Below, in pieces: positions 21,727-34,734 of a DNA stretch of 64,000 nt. How positions within the stretch are numbered: position 1 is the first letter of the stretch; each line of letters opens with the position of its first letter. A program made the position numbers and the translations under genes. Origin of the DNA: Nemopilema nomurai (taxonomy: Eukaryota; Cnidaria; Scyphozoa; Rhizostomeae; Rhizostomatidae). The DNA lies in contig ML133463.1 of NCBI GenBank assembly GCA_003864495.1, forward strand, positions 62,001-126,000, written 5' to 3'. The notes beneath the pieces were generated by a model. That model saw only the letters and a program-made list of their open reading frames with translations. It was not told where the DNA came from and searched no databases.

Positions 21727-23764
21727 CATTTTGATTTGAATAGAAGTAAGATGAGATAGTAGAAATGTTAATAAAATTCAAAAACAGCCAAGGGAAATCA
21801 GTAAAGAAGAAAACACTACATTAAAGTTAAAAAAATTTGAAATTTAGGTTCATAACATTTGCTGGTATTTTCATCATGTTCGATTAGGTCAAACCTTTTA
21901 AAAGGCAATTTTTCATTTTATTTTGAAAGATACTTTGTTGGCGTTGAAAGATATTTTTAAGAACAGAACGCATAATACATTCATATGGTTGGAAGAACAG
22001 AATGCTAAGATGCGTTCAACTCAGTGTTTGGCAAGCGTTGAAATTTCAATGAGAGTAGAGACAATATGCCGTTGCAGTTAATCGAGGAAAAGGTAGAAAA
22101 AAGGTTTAATGGATTGGGTCTTGAGATTTCAGTTATGTTCTGATTCCATAGGAGAGCAGATTTCTTAGGGACTTGATAACCTGATCCGAAGGGCATATCA
22201 CTAGGAAAAGATCTATGAGATTTTAGTGATTTCGAAAGTCACAATATTTTTCTAGCGGTTTTTGTGATTTTTGTAGATAACATGACTTTTTGTTACTTTT
22301 TTGTTTTTTTGTGATTTTTGCTTGACTTTCTTTTGTAACTTTAGAGATTTTTCTTGCCTTTTTTAAGTTTTGCATTAAAAATTTCATTTTACGAGTCGTG
22401 AATGTTTGAGAAAAAATCCGTGAAAAAATTTAATTAAGAACAAACCATTAAAGACTGAATATTCTGAAATACAATGTAACTTTTCTGTCACATGCAAAAT
22501 TTCGAACAAAAGCATAGCTAAATCAATGAAAATAGTCTCTTATCGATAAGTCACTATGTGGAAAAATTGATCTTGACTTCACAGTTACTATTTCCTTTTA
22601 ATTATTATTATTAAAATTATCATTATAATTGTTTTCAATATAATTAACATAATTATTAGAATTATTTTGCTATCATGGATTCAATCTCTTAGGACCTCCG
22701 TTTTCCTTTGAGCCTTTTTCTCAATTAAAAGACCAGAGCAGTTATTTGGCGTATGAAACCTTCAGCGAAGTAAATGGTCTCATTTAGCACGAAATGCAAA
22801 AGGCTTCAACTGGAATATTTCAGGGACCTTGGGGCATACTTCCATGATGGCTCATTCTTCTCGATCTTAAAATGCATTTGGAACAGTACATCATATTTGA
22901 TACCCACTGCACTGTCTTACCATCATATCGCTGACAACATACAACTTCTTATCTCTAGCCTCTATCTCCGATTTAAAACCTTCATCATAACAAACCACTA
23001 CTCCTGCTTTTCAGTCCGTTGTGTTGTTCGTAAGGCGACTGTCTTGGTCCTCTACTGTTTCATCCATTCTCTTCATAAATTACATAAATCTGAAAAATAG
23101 AAACATTTAGGTTTCTCCCCACATGGTTAGAACGACCGTTTGTCTCAACCAGTCCATTGGTCTCCATTTGCAGACGATGCTGCCGACTTCTGCCGAATTG
23201 TTTCATTCGCCAATAGGCTTACATGATCACACGTGTCGATAAGTGCACCACTTCTAAAATGGAGAAATTTTCCTTACTTTCTCTTAAGTATTAACCAAAG
23301 CTTTTCATAAACATCAAATCTCGGTCCTCATTTTTACTTTGAAATGACAAACGAAGAACATAGATCTAATCCTTTTATCATCACGGTCAAACATGTTCAA
23401 AAAAATCGATTCCCAGTCTCTTCATGCAAAAAAGTAAGCTGCGTCTTTATCATTACTTGGTTCATTCTAAAGTCTCTTGGAATCTCACTGCAGCAGATCA
23501 TTCAAAGAAGTGAATAGTCTCATATCCAAACACATGTGTCAATGGTTCGACCTCCAAATTAATCTCTCCACAACCAAGTTTGGACTCAGTCCAACTTCAT
23601 CATCGGCCAAATTCCTACTGTGTCAAACTGTTTTGCGCAAAGCATTGAAATATTAAAGAAACGACAACATTTAATCTTTATGAGAAAATAAAAGTAGTAT
23701 CGCAAATATACAGAATGGCATATATAAGAATACGAGGGATGCATTCCTCATGCATTCCAAGCAA
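21727..23764. other. Intergenic, AT-rich, no gene recognised
   Basis: Mostly AT-rich low-complexity DNA (ttttgtg runs at 22260-22380, att runs at 22600-22670). A 108-codon open stretch at 22774-23100 has a weak resemblance to reverse-transcriptase remnants but in the wrong motif order. Confidence 0.45.
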
Positions 23765-25740
23765 GTTTGCTCGATGTTATGCATACACAAATGCTGCAAG
23801 GACAAACAGAAAGATGGTGTCGCTGCACTTTGTTTGAATAATGCATAAAGTTTCCGATGTTATGGATGTACAAATGCTGAGAGGAAAAACGAAAGATGGT
23901 CTCAGTTACACTTTTTTTGAAATAACCCATAAAAATACATCGATGTTATGGATATACAAATGCTGAGAGGACAAACAGAAAAGGATGGTCTCGGTTGCAC
24001 TTTTTTTGAAATAACCCATAAAGTTTCATTGATGTTATGGATATACAAATGCTGAGAGGACAAACAGAAGAGGATGGTCTCGGTTGCACTTTGTTTGAAA
24101 TAACCCATAAAGTTTCCTCGATGTTATGGATATACAAATGCTGAGAGGACAAACAGAAGTGGATGGTCTCGGTTGCACTTTGTTTGAAATAACCCAAAAA
24201 GTTTCATTGATGTTATGGATATACAAATGCTGAGAGGACAAACAGAAGAGGATGGTCTCGGTTGCACTTTGTTTGAAATAACCAAAAGTTTCTCGATGTT
24301 ATGGATATACAAATGCTGAGAGGACAAACAGAAGTGGATGGTCTCGGTTGCACTTTGTTTGAAATAACCCATAAAGTTTCCTCGATGTTATGGATATACA
24401 AATGCTGAGAGGACAAACAGAAGTGGATGGTCTCGGTTGCACTTTTTTTGAAATAACCTAAAAAGTTTCCTTGATGTTATGGATATACAAATGCTGAGAG
24501 GACAAACAGAAAAGGATGGTCTCGGTTGCACTTTGTTTGAAATAACCAAAAAGTTTCCTCGATGTTATGGATATACAAATGCTGAGAGGACAAACAGAAA
24601 AGGATGGTCTCGGTTGCACTTTGTTTGAAATAACCTAAAAAGTTTCTCGATGTTATGGATATACAAATGCTGAGAGGACAAACAGAAAAGATGGTCTCGG
24701 TTGCACTTTTTTTGAAATAACCCATAAAGTTTCCTTGATGTTATGGATATACAAATGCTGAGAGGACAAACAGAAGAGGATGGTCTCGGTTGCACTTTTT
24801 TGAAATAACCTAAAGTTTCTCGATGTTATGGATATACAAATGCTGAGAGGACAAACAGAAGAGGATGGTCTCGGTTGCACTTTTTTTGAAATAACCCATA
24901 AAGATTCCTCGATGTTATGGATATACAAATGCTGAGAGGACAAACAGATAAGGATGGTCTCTGTTGCACTTTGTTTGAAATAACCCATAAAGTTTCCTTC
25001 ATATTATGGATATACAAATGCTGAGAGGACAAACAGAAGAGGATGGTCTCGGTTGCACTTTTTTGAAATAACCTAAAAAGTTTCCTTGATGTTATGGATA
25101 TACAAATGCTGAGAGGACAAACAGACGAGGATGGTCTCGGTTGCACTTTGTTTGAAATAACCCATAAAGTTTCCTCGATGTTATGGATATACAAATGCTG
25201 AGAGGACAAACAGAAGAGATGGTCTCGGTTGCACTTTGTTTGAAATAACCATAAAGTTTCCTTGATGTTATGGATATACAAATGCTGAGAGGACAAACAG
25301 AAAAGGATGGTCTCGGTTGCACTTTGTTTGAAATAAACCATAAAGTTTCCTTGATGTTATGGATATACAAATGCTGAGAGGACAAACAGAAGAGGATGGT
25401 CTCGGTTGCACTTTGTTTGAAATAACCTAAAAAGTTTCTCGATGTTATGGATATACAAAGCTGAGAGGACAAACAGAAGAGGATGGTCTCGGTTGCACTT
25501 TGTTTGAATAACCTAAAGTTTTCTCGATGTTATGGATATACAAATGCTGAGAGGACAAACAGAAGAGGATGGTCTCGGTTGCACTTTGTTTGAAATAACC
25601 TAAAAAGTTTCTCGATGTTATGGATATACAAATGCTGAGAGGACAAACAGAAGAGGATGGTCTCGGTTGCACTTTGTTTGAAATAACCTAAAAAGTTTTC
25701 TCGATGTTATGGATGTTCAAAAGCTGAGAGGACAAACAGA
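23765..25740. repeat. 88-bp satellite, about 23 copies
   Basis: The unit begins gatgttatggatatacaaat, continues gctgagaggacaaacagaag and ggatggtctcggttgcactt, and ends tgtttgaaataacccataaa plus gtttcctc. Lengths vary from 84 to 90 bases through small indels. The first two or three copies on the left are the most diverged; the interior is nearly uniform. The minus strand shows overlapping open frames of up to 171 codons, but the period is not a multiple of three and the frame changes each unit, so these are artefacts. Confidence 0.95.
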
Positions 25741-27025
25741 AGAAAGGTAATCGCTTTTAAACAGTTTCTAAATTGTGAAATGAAATTTCATTCGTAGTGA
25801 TAATAAAGACGTGTTAAATTACTACATTAAGAACCAGATTTATTTATGGCTAGAAATTATTCGATTTTAATCAATGCCAAATTGCTTTGTAGCTGCAAGT
25901 AACAGGAAAGGTAAACAACACTTTCCTACATGAAAGCTTGATAACTTAATTTGAATTAGTGCAAGGTCTCCCTCTTGCATATTATGAAACTTTCAAGATT
26001 TTCAATAGAATAGAACCAAGATATCTTTTTGCCCAAAAGAGAATTTAACCAGTTGTCCTTTCTTTGACAAAGTTTGGTATCAAAGATTTGTTGCTATCTA
26101 ACGAAAGGTAACCAGAACTCTCCCAAACTAAATTTAATCAAAGATTCTTAAGACGCTACTTGAAATTGGAACAAATACCAATTTAATAAAGATTTATTTA
26201 TATATTTAATCTATGACTGAATGAAAGTATTTGTTCATAATTTAAGAGATCATAACTTATAAAAATTCTGTTCATGACTATTGTACCTTAAATCGAATGC
26301 AGATTTGGAAATTTCAGAGCATCCTGAATATATTTTTATTACATCTTATTTAACTTTCACGTGAAATTGTACAATAGATGTTTTTGATAATTCCTAGAAA
26401 TTTTGAAGTTTGTAATGTGATATTTGTAAGTATTTTCAGTAACATTTGTTTTGACTTTTAAACACTGTCTATTATTTGAAACAAGAGACTACATGCAGAA
26501 AAATTTTGATCATGCAAGGTTCTGAGCAACATAAGTAATACATGGTGGTCACACAAAGTGTTTAACTCTAAGTGCTAGCCTAGAACCATTAAACATAAAC
26601 TTAAACATTAAAAAAAAAGTTCAGCACATAAATACTGTTTTCAGAGATGGAAAATTTTAGTGGATTTGACATCAGTTGGTCCATAAGTCATTCTGTTAGG
26701 TGAAAATCCCTTGTGAAAATTAGGGTCCAAAATTTAACCATTCACAGGACTTATATATTTTACAAATTTTTTTAGGATAATTTCTAAACCTTAAAGAAAA
26801 AAGCTTCCCATAGCTTTTTCACCTATAATATCAAATTTAGTAAAAATAGAAGATAAAAACTCCAGTTGTCATTCCAGGCCATGAAAAAAATCTTTACAAT
26901 GTTGCATCTTAAAATCCCAAATATAAAGAAAGTGAGCTACTTTCTGTAGAGTGTTGAATATTTTCTTGAAAATAATGATGAGGATGGATTAATCCATTTC
27001 AGAGCATAATAGTTGTGGATAATTA
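25741..27025. other. Intergenic, 3' flank of POLR3K
   Basis: AT-rich DNA with no exon, repeat family or RNA gene that I can support. The 3' untranslated region of POLR3K must begin at its right end. Confidence 0.5.
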
Positions 27026-28034
27026 TCATTCTTTCCAACGGTGTCCACATTCAGCATTACAACATTTATAAAAAGTTGTCATCGGCTCATCAGCTGACCT
27101 TGTTTGAATCTGCATAAAGTATGCCTTTGGATGTTCACATTTTGGACATTTTTCTAAACAAAAAATCCTTAGTTAGAAGAGAAAAAGAAAAGATAAGCTA
27201 ACTTAAAGTCGGCTCTGCCACAGTTCTCACATAGATATGAGGAATTAGAAGAATCATGCTGTTATTTCTGAAGCGGCATGAAAACAAACTAAGAAATTTA
27301 TCAAGATCAAATATATAATTAATCAAGTGAAATATTAGTAGGCATGGTGTAAGAAATAAAAAATGACATAAAGTGAAGGTAATCCATAATAAAGTGTTTA
27401 CCTTGCGTTGAATCCACATTTTCCCATGCTGCTGAGCCACCAAGAACGTCATCAACCTCCTTCAGTTTGGGGTACTTCTTGTCTGATATCTGAAATCACA
27501 AATCCAAACTTCCATAAATTTATTCCATAAAGTCAACTCCCAAAGACTTATAATATTTTCACTGTCCCTATGACATACGATGGTAGTACATGGGTGATTG
27601 GTTGATCTCCATCAGTGTGATGCCTTATGGGTCTTACTGATTAAGATGTATATGTAGATATGATCACATGCTTGTTTTGACACACAAAATAAATTGAGAA
27701 TTTCCTACTGGTCGCATTAATACTAAAATGGTAATTAATCTTTCGTTTATCAACTTGACTCAGATTTCCGGCTCCGTAAATTTTGCATATAAGTAATAGT
27801 ATACTGAACTAATTTAAAAAACTTTTTATGTGCGGGATTGTGTCAGTTGTAATGAAGCACATCAGGTCACATAGCGTACGCATTTAAATTAAACAACGGT
27901 CATCTGTTCAAAATTACCTTTCTGTTTATATCATAGATAAACGGGCATGTCTTGCATGCAAATCGAAAGGATGACTTCCCAGCACTTTCTTCTACGACCA
28001 AGACATTTGCACATACAGGACAGAACAGCAACAT
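27026..28034 (-). CDS. POLR3K: RNA polymerase III subunit RPC10 (POLR3K, C11)
   Basis: This small Pol III subunit is needed for transcript cleavage, termination and reinitiation in the nucleus. Three exons on the minus strand (28034-27918, 27489-27402, 27153-27026) join without phase conflict to 110 residues, against 108 in human. The N-terminal zinc ribbon shows CPVC and CKTC. The middle has [20 protein letters not shown], and the C-terminal TFIIS-like ribbon has [11 protein letters not shown], the acidic hairpin [12 protein letters not shown] with the Asp-Glu pair used for RNA cleavage, and CGHRWKE before TGA. Start ATG at 28034 gives MLLFCP, as in other animals. The gene faces LRRC9 head to head. 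All key cysteines are present, so it is almost certainly functional. Confidence 0.97.
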
Positions 28035-28799
28035 TTGCACATTTATGAAATGATATATGAAATGATGTGTTAGGCCTATGCTTCGAGCCTCATTTTGAAA
28101 CTGTTGCCGCGCAGCATCAAATTATTCAACTTTCGCAATAATTTTGAGTAAACGCAAAGCTGTAAAACATCCTCAAAGTTTCAGAAGAATTATAAAAATC
28201 GGAATTCCTGTCTAGACTCACAATCAAAACAATCAATATATGATCATTTTCAATTCCTTTATAAACAATGAGAGGTCTCAAATGGAGCCTCTTTTTGATG
28301 TCTCGCCTTAGCGCCAAAGAAACCAAAACAGATTCACATTGGCAACAGAAAAGGGTGAAAATAAACATGGCGGTAAAAATAACAAACTTGATAGGTATGT
28401 ATATTTGTAATTTTTAGCTGACAAGAAGCAATGAAATTTCTGATTGTAACACTTTGGATTGTTGGCATATTTGCATATGCATGCCTATCTAATATTTTCA
28501 AGACGTTTCAACTTAGTTGAATAGATACAAGACATGACAGCTTTTCATTGGCTCAGATAAACGGGGAACAAAGCAAACAAACTGTTTGCATTACTATAGG
28601 CTTTTGTGTGACACCTAAATATTGACCTAAATATGATATTGGGTTGTTTGAGATTACGATTCTTTTTGTTTCTTTTCAGTCTCTTTTTGTTTCTTTTCCA
28701 GTGGATTTTCATGACACTGGAAAGAATTCAGAAGCATGGAGTCAAATATTCCCAATCATAATCAAATGTTAAAGCTGTGAACCAATGTTATTGACAACT
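28035..28799. promoter_or_regulatory. Shared interval between divergent POLR3K and LRRC9
   Basis: The two start codons are 765 bases apart on opposite strands and no other gene lies between. Both 5' leaders and promoters must lie here unless an untranslated exon is further away. No clear TATA box stands out. The bidirectional role is inferred from layout only. Confidence 0.5.
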
Positions 28800-31700
28800 A
28801 TGGAAAATGAAGAAGATGGTAGGCCAAAGCTTAAATCTCTCAGTGCGGAGGAAAAGATGTGCCTTGAAGAAATAGTAAGATTATGGATTATACATTTGTC
28901 AATTTACTTCCTATCCATCAATCTATAAAAGTTTTTTAAGAGTAGAACTCTGTAGAAATAATTCTGAATTACAATTTTTATTAATGTTAGCAAATAGTCC
29001 TCAATGGATTTAAGGTACAATTTTGAGATAAGTTTAGTGCATCCCCTTCTGTTTTTTTTTATTCTATCCTTAAGAAAAGTCAGACCACTGCCAACCATAA
29101 TTTTGCTTTTCAACACTTTGAATAAAGAAACATTTGAACCAGTTTGCTGATGTGCCACTTCATATAAAAATGCATACACAATGTGATCCTTTTTTCAAAA
29201 TAACCATTATTTTATAGTTGATCATGTGTCACCAGGAAGTAATTCTATCTTCAGTATATCATGCCTTTGTTGGCAGATTGTTTCCACAGCTCTCTCTACT
29301 TGTCACAATCCTGTTCGTTTACTGCTTGCCTTCTTTTCAATGTCATTTCTCCACCTTATTTTTGGCCTTTCTATTGCTTTCTTTCTGTCCAATGGGGTCC
29401 ATTCTGTCATTTTCTTAGCCCATTCATGACACCCATTCCTTTTGTTCTTGCTCTTAATTCTTGGTTCCTGATCTTATCTCTTTTTGTGATACCCCATATT
29501 GCTCTCACCATACTTTTTTGGGTGATTGCCAGCTTGCCTTTTTGCCAGTTGGTAAGTGACCAAGTCTCTGTCCATATGTCATGCCTGTAGTATGACAGTA
29601 TCCACAATATTCTCTTAAGAACATGCTGAACTGCCGAAATCTCTTTGAGGCGACTGTTATCCACTTATCAATTTCTCTAGCCATCTCACTTCCTGGTGTC
29701 AGCACTCTTTCCAAATACTTGCATTCATCTACCCCTTCAAGTTTTTCTCCTTCTATTGATATTCCATTCCATCAGTGTTTCCTTGCTTTTTTCATTGCAC
29801 ATGACTTGTCTTTTTGTTTTAAGAAGTAATTATGTTGGTATTTGTAGGCCAAGCTAGTGCATAAAATGCTTCTTAATTCTAAAGTAATGTTGTAGATATG
29901 TGGCCTGCAGACTGTATTAAGACTGGCCTGCAGACTGCAGACTGTATCACCTGCATCTGTATTTCTTGACTTTTAGTGTACATCAAATGGACTTGAATTC
30001 TCTGAAAGGACAATTTACAAACATACCCTTGAAGTTGAGCTTTTTCTAAATGGAATTTCAGCTATGCCTCCAATGAGACAGTTTCCTGCCCTTGTGAAGT
30101 TGCATTTAATAGGCCATCAAATTTCTAAGATTGAACATTTAGAAACCCTGATTAATCTGGAGGAGCTTTGGATTTGTGAATGTAGCATAAAGGTGAGAAA
30201 TTTGTTTATCTGTGCATCAAGACAATGCTCATTAGTCTTCTATATCTTCTGTTTGCTTTGGTAAAAGAAGCTCAAGTTATAATGAATTCAAACTGAAGTT
30301 GAAAAACTGTGCAGTAATTTGTTGAGCTAGGTTAATTTCTGATTAATGAAATGATCCCAAGATTTTGAAGCTGTTAAGAATACTCAAAGATTATATATCC
30401 AGTATTAGTAATCTTTCAATTCCAATACATTTATATTGGTATTAAGATGTGTTTTACATAATCTTAAGCTTTTTACTTTTGACAAGCTCTAGCAAAGTCA
30501 TAGGTTTCATGTGTTTGTGACATTCGTTCAATATGTGTTTCCTTGATTTTAGATACCCTTGCTATATCCATCTTTTCATTTAGTTTTTTAGACTATCATC
30601 TAGGCTCTTGAAAAGGTTCATTGCTTTTCATCAGTTTCAAATCTTTGAATTTTAATAAGCATCTTTTTATTATATGTTATAGGTCTTGGAAAATCTGGCT
30701 CGGAATAGGAGTTTGAAGAAACTGTACCTTTATGAAAATGAAATAGAGAAGATTGAAAATATTTCACATTTGAAGTTTCTTGAAGTTCTTTGGCTAAATG
30801 GAAATAGAATAAGCAAAATTGAGGTACTTTGAATTATTGTTGTTGCAATTACATTTTGAGGTTGGATTAGAATTATGCATTTATACCATATTTGTTAAAA
30901 TGGAGCTTTGTTCTTGTCTTTTTCCTGTGAGATAACTTCTTTTTAATGTTGCAACAACCTGTTAGTTTTCCTGTTATATTAAATGGTAATCCATTCAAAC
31001 TTTGATTGAATGAAGAAGATTTTTAATGTAGCTCAAACTTAGCCTGTGTACTAAGTCAGACTTCTAAGAGACTTTTTGATATTTGTGCTGCTAACACTGA
31101 AAGTCTTGCAACAAGAAAACTGATACATCATGCATTTTTCACTTGGTACAAATGAATTATCTCTATTTCACCATTTTCAATATTTTCAAAGGGTATTAAT
31201 GCTCTCGAGAATATAAAGGATCTAAATCTCAGTGAAAATTGCATTACTACAATTGGTAAGTATGTTGTTTTTAAATTATGTTTGAATGTGTCAGATTTTG
31301 ATTTTTTGAAATTTCTTTTGCCTTGCTGTAGCCCTGATATTTGTTTATTTAAAATCATTGCTATCAATTGGATTTAGTTTTGATATGTCAATGACATTTA
31401 TCTCTCGTAAATAGGTAATTGCTCAAGTAGTTTGGTCTTAATGTGACCTAATTATTTGCTCTTTCAGGCCGGTCTTTAGAAAGCAATCAAAAGATTGAGA
31501 TTCTGAACCTGTCTGGTAATCCAATTTGTTCTATAAAGGTGAGTTATTGTTAGTGTAACGATAAATGCTTTAGATCTTAGATCTTATATTTTAGTCTAAG
31601 AACGTCAATTTCTTTTTGGTTGTAGACAAATTTTGAAAATTAGGCAAATTGGTACAGAAACAGAGTAGTATTCAATGTTGAGTTATTCGGTGTTAATCTG

Positions 31701-31952
31701 AATTTCCTTTTGGTCCTTATGTCAGATTATGTAATTCTATTGCATTTAAAGCTACTTTCTCCTCCACAGGACGTTACAAATTTGAGCTATTTGCTTAAGT
31801 TGAAATCGCTGAGTTTCAAAGACCCCTTGTATTCGCCCTGCCCTGTAGCTCTTCTCTGCAATTATGCACTCCACGTGCTTTTTCATCTCCCTGCTTTGAA
31901 CACTCTCGACTCACATGACGTCTCTATCAAGTCTTTGAAAGAGATGGCAGAG
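28800..31952 (+). CDS. LRRC9: LRRC9 exons 1-6, first LRR block
   Basis: Exons 28800-28874, 29977-30192, 30683-30823, 31192-31255, 31468-31538 and 31770-31952. Several SDS22-type repeats are visible, for example LVKLHLIGHQISKIEHL, KLYLYENEIEKIENI and ILNLSGNPICSIK. The block closes with a cap-like segment CPVALLCNYALHVLFHLPAL, as in vertebrate LRRC9. Intron 1 is 1.1 kb and holds a LINE fragment. Confidence 0.95.
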
Positions 31953-34701
31953 GTATGTCGAATTATAATAGTTTGGTTTCTTGTTCTACCGGACATAAAT
32001 CTTTTTTATCTGCTCTTAATCTCATTGCCTTACGTAGGAAGTAAAACCTGTGAAAGTGATAACGGTTTTTCAATCCAACCACCAATTAAAAGAGTTTATA
32101 GTAGCTGAAAGTACTCAATGAACATAAGGAAGTATCAGATGAAAATTGGTTAAGAGCTACCAACAAAATTTGCAATTTTTATTATAAGTATTAATATCTT
32201 ACTCATTTGAGAAAAATTGCCCCATTTTCCAAATGGTTAGCTAAGCTACTGATTACCGCAATCCAGTTTTATGCTTTTCTTGTTGCACTGATCTGTGGAC
32301 TGCTGTTCAATTGGTTTCAGTTTGCTGTATACCCTTACTTTCTTTCCACATCACCATTCCTCGTGAAGCTTTTTGAAGCCAGCTGTCTTGCAGATAAATT
32401 TCAGTTGGGTTAAAAGGCAACACATTTCCAGTCGATTGGCCACGTGACTGAGATTCACAGCTAGAGGGTCTTCTGTCAAAAATGATCATAACATTATGAA
32501 TATTCATATAAATAATGCTTCATTATAACTGTGAATCAGAGCACATCCCAACTGAATTTAGAGAAGCTCTTGATCATCACAATATTACGTAATCCAGCAA
32601 AAGCTTGGGCTTGTTTTGATAGCACTTTGATTTTTTCAGGCAACCGTCTCAAAGAAAATAATGTATTACAAAATGAAAGTCAAAACCCTGGATCGAGGAT
32701 TCAATGTAACCAAGAGATTGCTAGATGACACGAAGCTAAGGCTGCAGTCTGTCTCTTTTGGCATACAGCGGAAGCTTTGGTTTGCAGCAAAAGAGGTATC
32801 TTATGTTTATATTGACTTGGAACACTGGATTTATTACCGAGGTGTCGCTGATAAAGCCACATTACGCCCTTTATTGCTAGAAGCACTTTGCCGAGGAACA
32901 GAACGTCCCTCAGCTGCCTTATGATTCATGAACGGTGATAATATTCTGTTTCTCCTGCATGGCTAGCTTTCATGTGTCTTCGATTCCGTGGCAGTTCGAA
33001 GCTTTGTTGCTAATAAGCTGTACCTAAAAGTCGAAATGTTGACCGATTTGATCAAAAGACATGTGGATCTACCTTAATCAAAGACAGGTGGAATTCTGCA
33101 ATGTTATGTTTTATGGTAGAATATTCCTGCAAATAAGAAACCAGATTTCTGAGGAACATTGGTCTAGTGTATGGATACCTTTCGCAATATGAATTTAAAT
33201 CCCACAGACAATTGTTCTCAGTAATCGAGTACCCTTTGTTATGTCATTATGGATACCCTTGAGATGGACCAGTTAAGACTCTTTAGACTATTTAAAGTTT
33301 AAAATCAGGATTTCGCAATCACTCTGGATACTGGTAGCAATAATAGGCCAGTTAAACTTAGTATGAAAAGTGAGCTAAGCAATGCGGAATAGGCATTTGA
33401 AAGGCGTCACACGCTTTCGACATAGACTGCATTCATGAAGTACTTAATGTAAAACGGTCTTTGCAGGTTGAGCGGGAGCTTGATGAGCTGAGCGTACCCT
33501 CCAAGGCCATGAGCTTTGCTGTTTGTGAAACTAAAGGTATTGACATGAACCTTATAGCTTTCTTCTAAGGGAAGAAGATTTAGGCCTATTTGAAAGGAGG
33601 AAAATGTGATCGAGGGGCACTAGTTTTCATTTTTTGGAAATTTGCACACGTAATTCTATAACTGGAACAAGTATATTTCCAAATTGTTATCTGACACAAA
33701 TTTTGTAAATTAACTTAGTTCTAAGACTTTTTGCACTTTCGAAGAGAGTTAATGGAAAATTAGAGAGACTTTAGATTGAAAGCTACGCTCATATTAATTT
33801 AAAGCTAAAGCTAAGCTATTCTATTTTGGATTAAATTGTTAAATGGATATGCTTTCAAATTTCGATTTTTAGTTCTAAATGTGCTCATGAAAGTCTTTCG
33901 AAATTTTCAGAAAGTAAGTCCAACTGTCCGGAAGCGGACAAGACTTCAAGTTCGGACGCTGGCCCGGAAGGAGACGATGCGGCCGGGTATGGTTCAGAGG
34001 ATTCCTCCAGTGCAGATGAGTTGGAGGAGCTTCTCGAAAGAGTCGATTCCAGGAAAGAAAAACTGAAGTCGAAGCTGCACGCGCTGCAAGAGAGAATGTT
34101 ATTCTGGGATAGACGAGATGAATGGTAAGAAAATGTGCGTTTTTAGGCTGAGAATAAGTCGAGTAGAAAAACAGGTTTGCCAAGTATCAAGGAAGGACCA
34201 AAAGCTCTGAATGTGCCTAAATGCTTTTCTTGCTGTCAGAACACACAATTTTAGTGACACCACGTTGTAACAGTTTGATAGTATTTGCCATCGTGTAAGT
34301 TTTTTGAAAAAAGCGTATTTGTACTTTCGTATAGGTATAATCTTCGTCTGTTTAATTCAAGCAAATAGATCACCCGAAATCCTATTTTAGTCGAATCTGT
34401 AGGTTTCGTTGCTCCAAATTAAAGCATCACTTTCTAATCTATTCAGAACATTTAAAATTTAGGCCTTGGTTTATTCTTTGCCCTTCGTTTTTATGGTTCC
34501 ATTCTTTATAATCGGCAGGTAGGTCAGTTTATTTCTACGTTGTTTTTCATTCTGTAGCATTGAGGTCTCGTGTAAGGATGTTTGTCTGCAAGCAAGGCAT
34601 TTCACTGACCAGCAAATTGAGCGGATGGTGATGGAGCTGGAGACGGCCGGCAACGTCAGGTTTGAAGAAGGAGGCCCAACGGAACCTTGGTTTGTTGATC
34701 T

Positions 34702-34734
<33 letters not shown>

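Noticed and set aside
22774..23100. Possible reverse-transcriptase remnant (YHHIADNIQLLIS)
   Set aside because: The phrase resembles the YADD box, but the other RT-like piece (RDLGAYF) lies before it instead of after, and no other family text is present.
23748..25672. Chain of minus-strand frames reading MGYFKQSATETI and similar
   Set aside because: They reflect the 88-bp satellite; frame changes in each unit because 88 is not a multiple of three.
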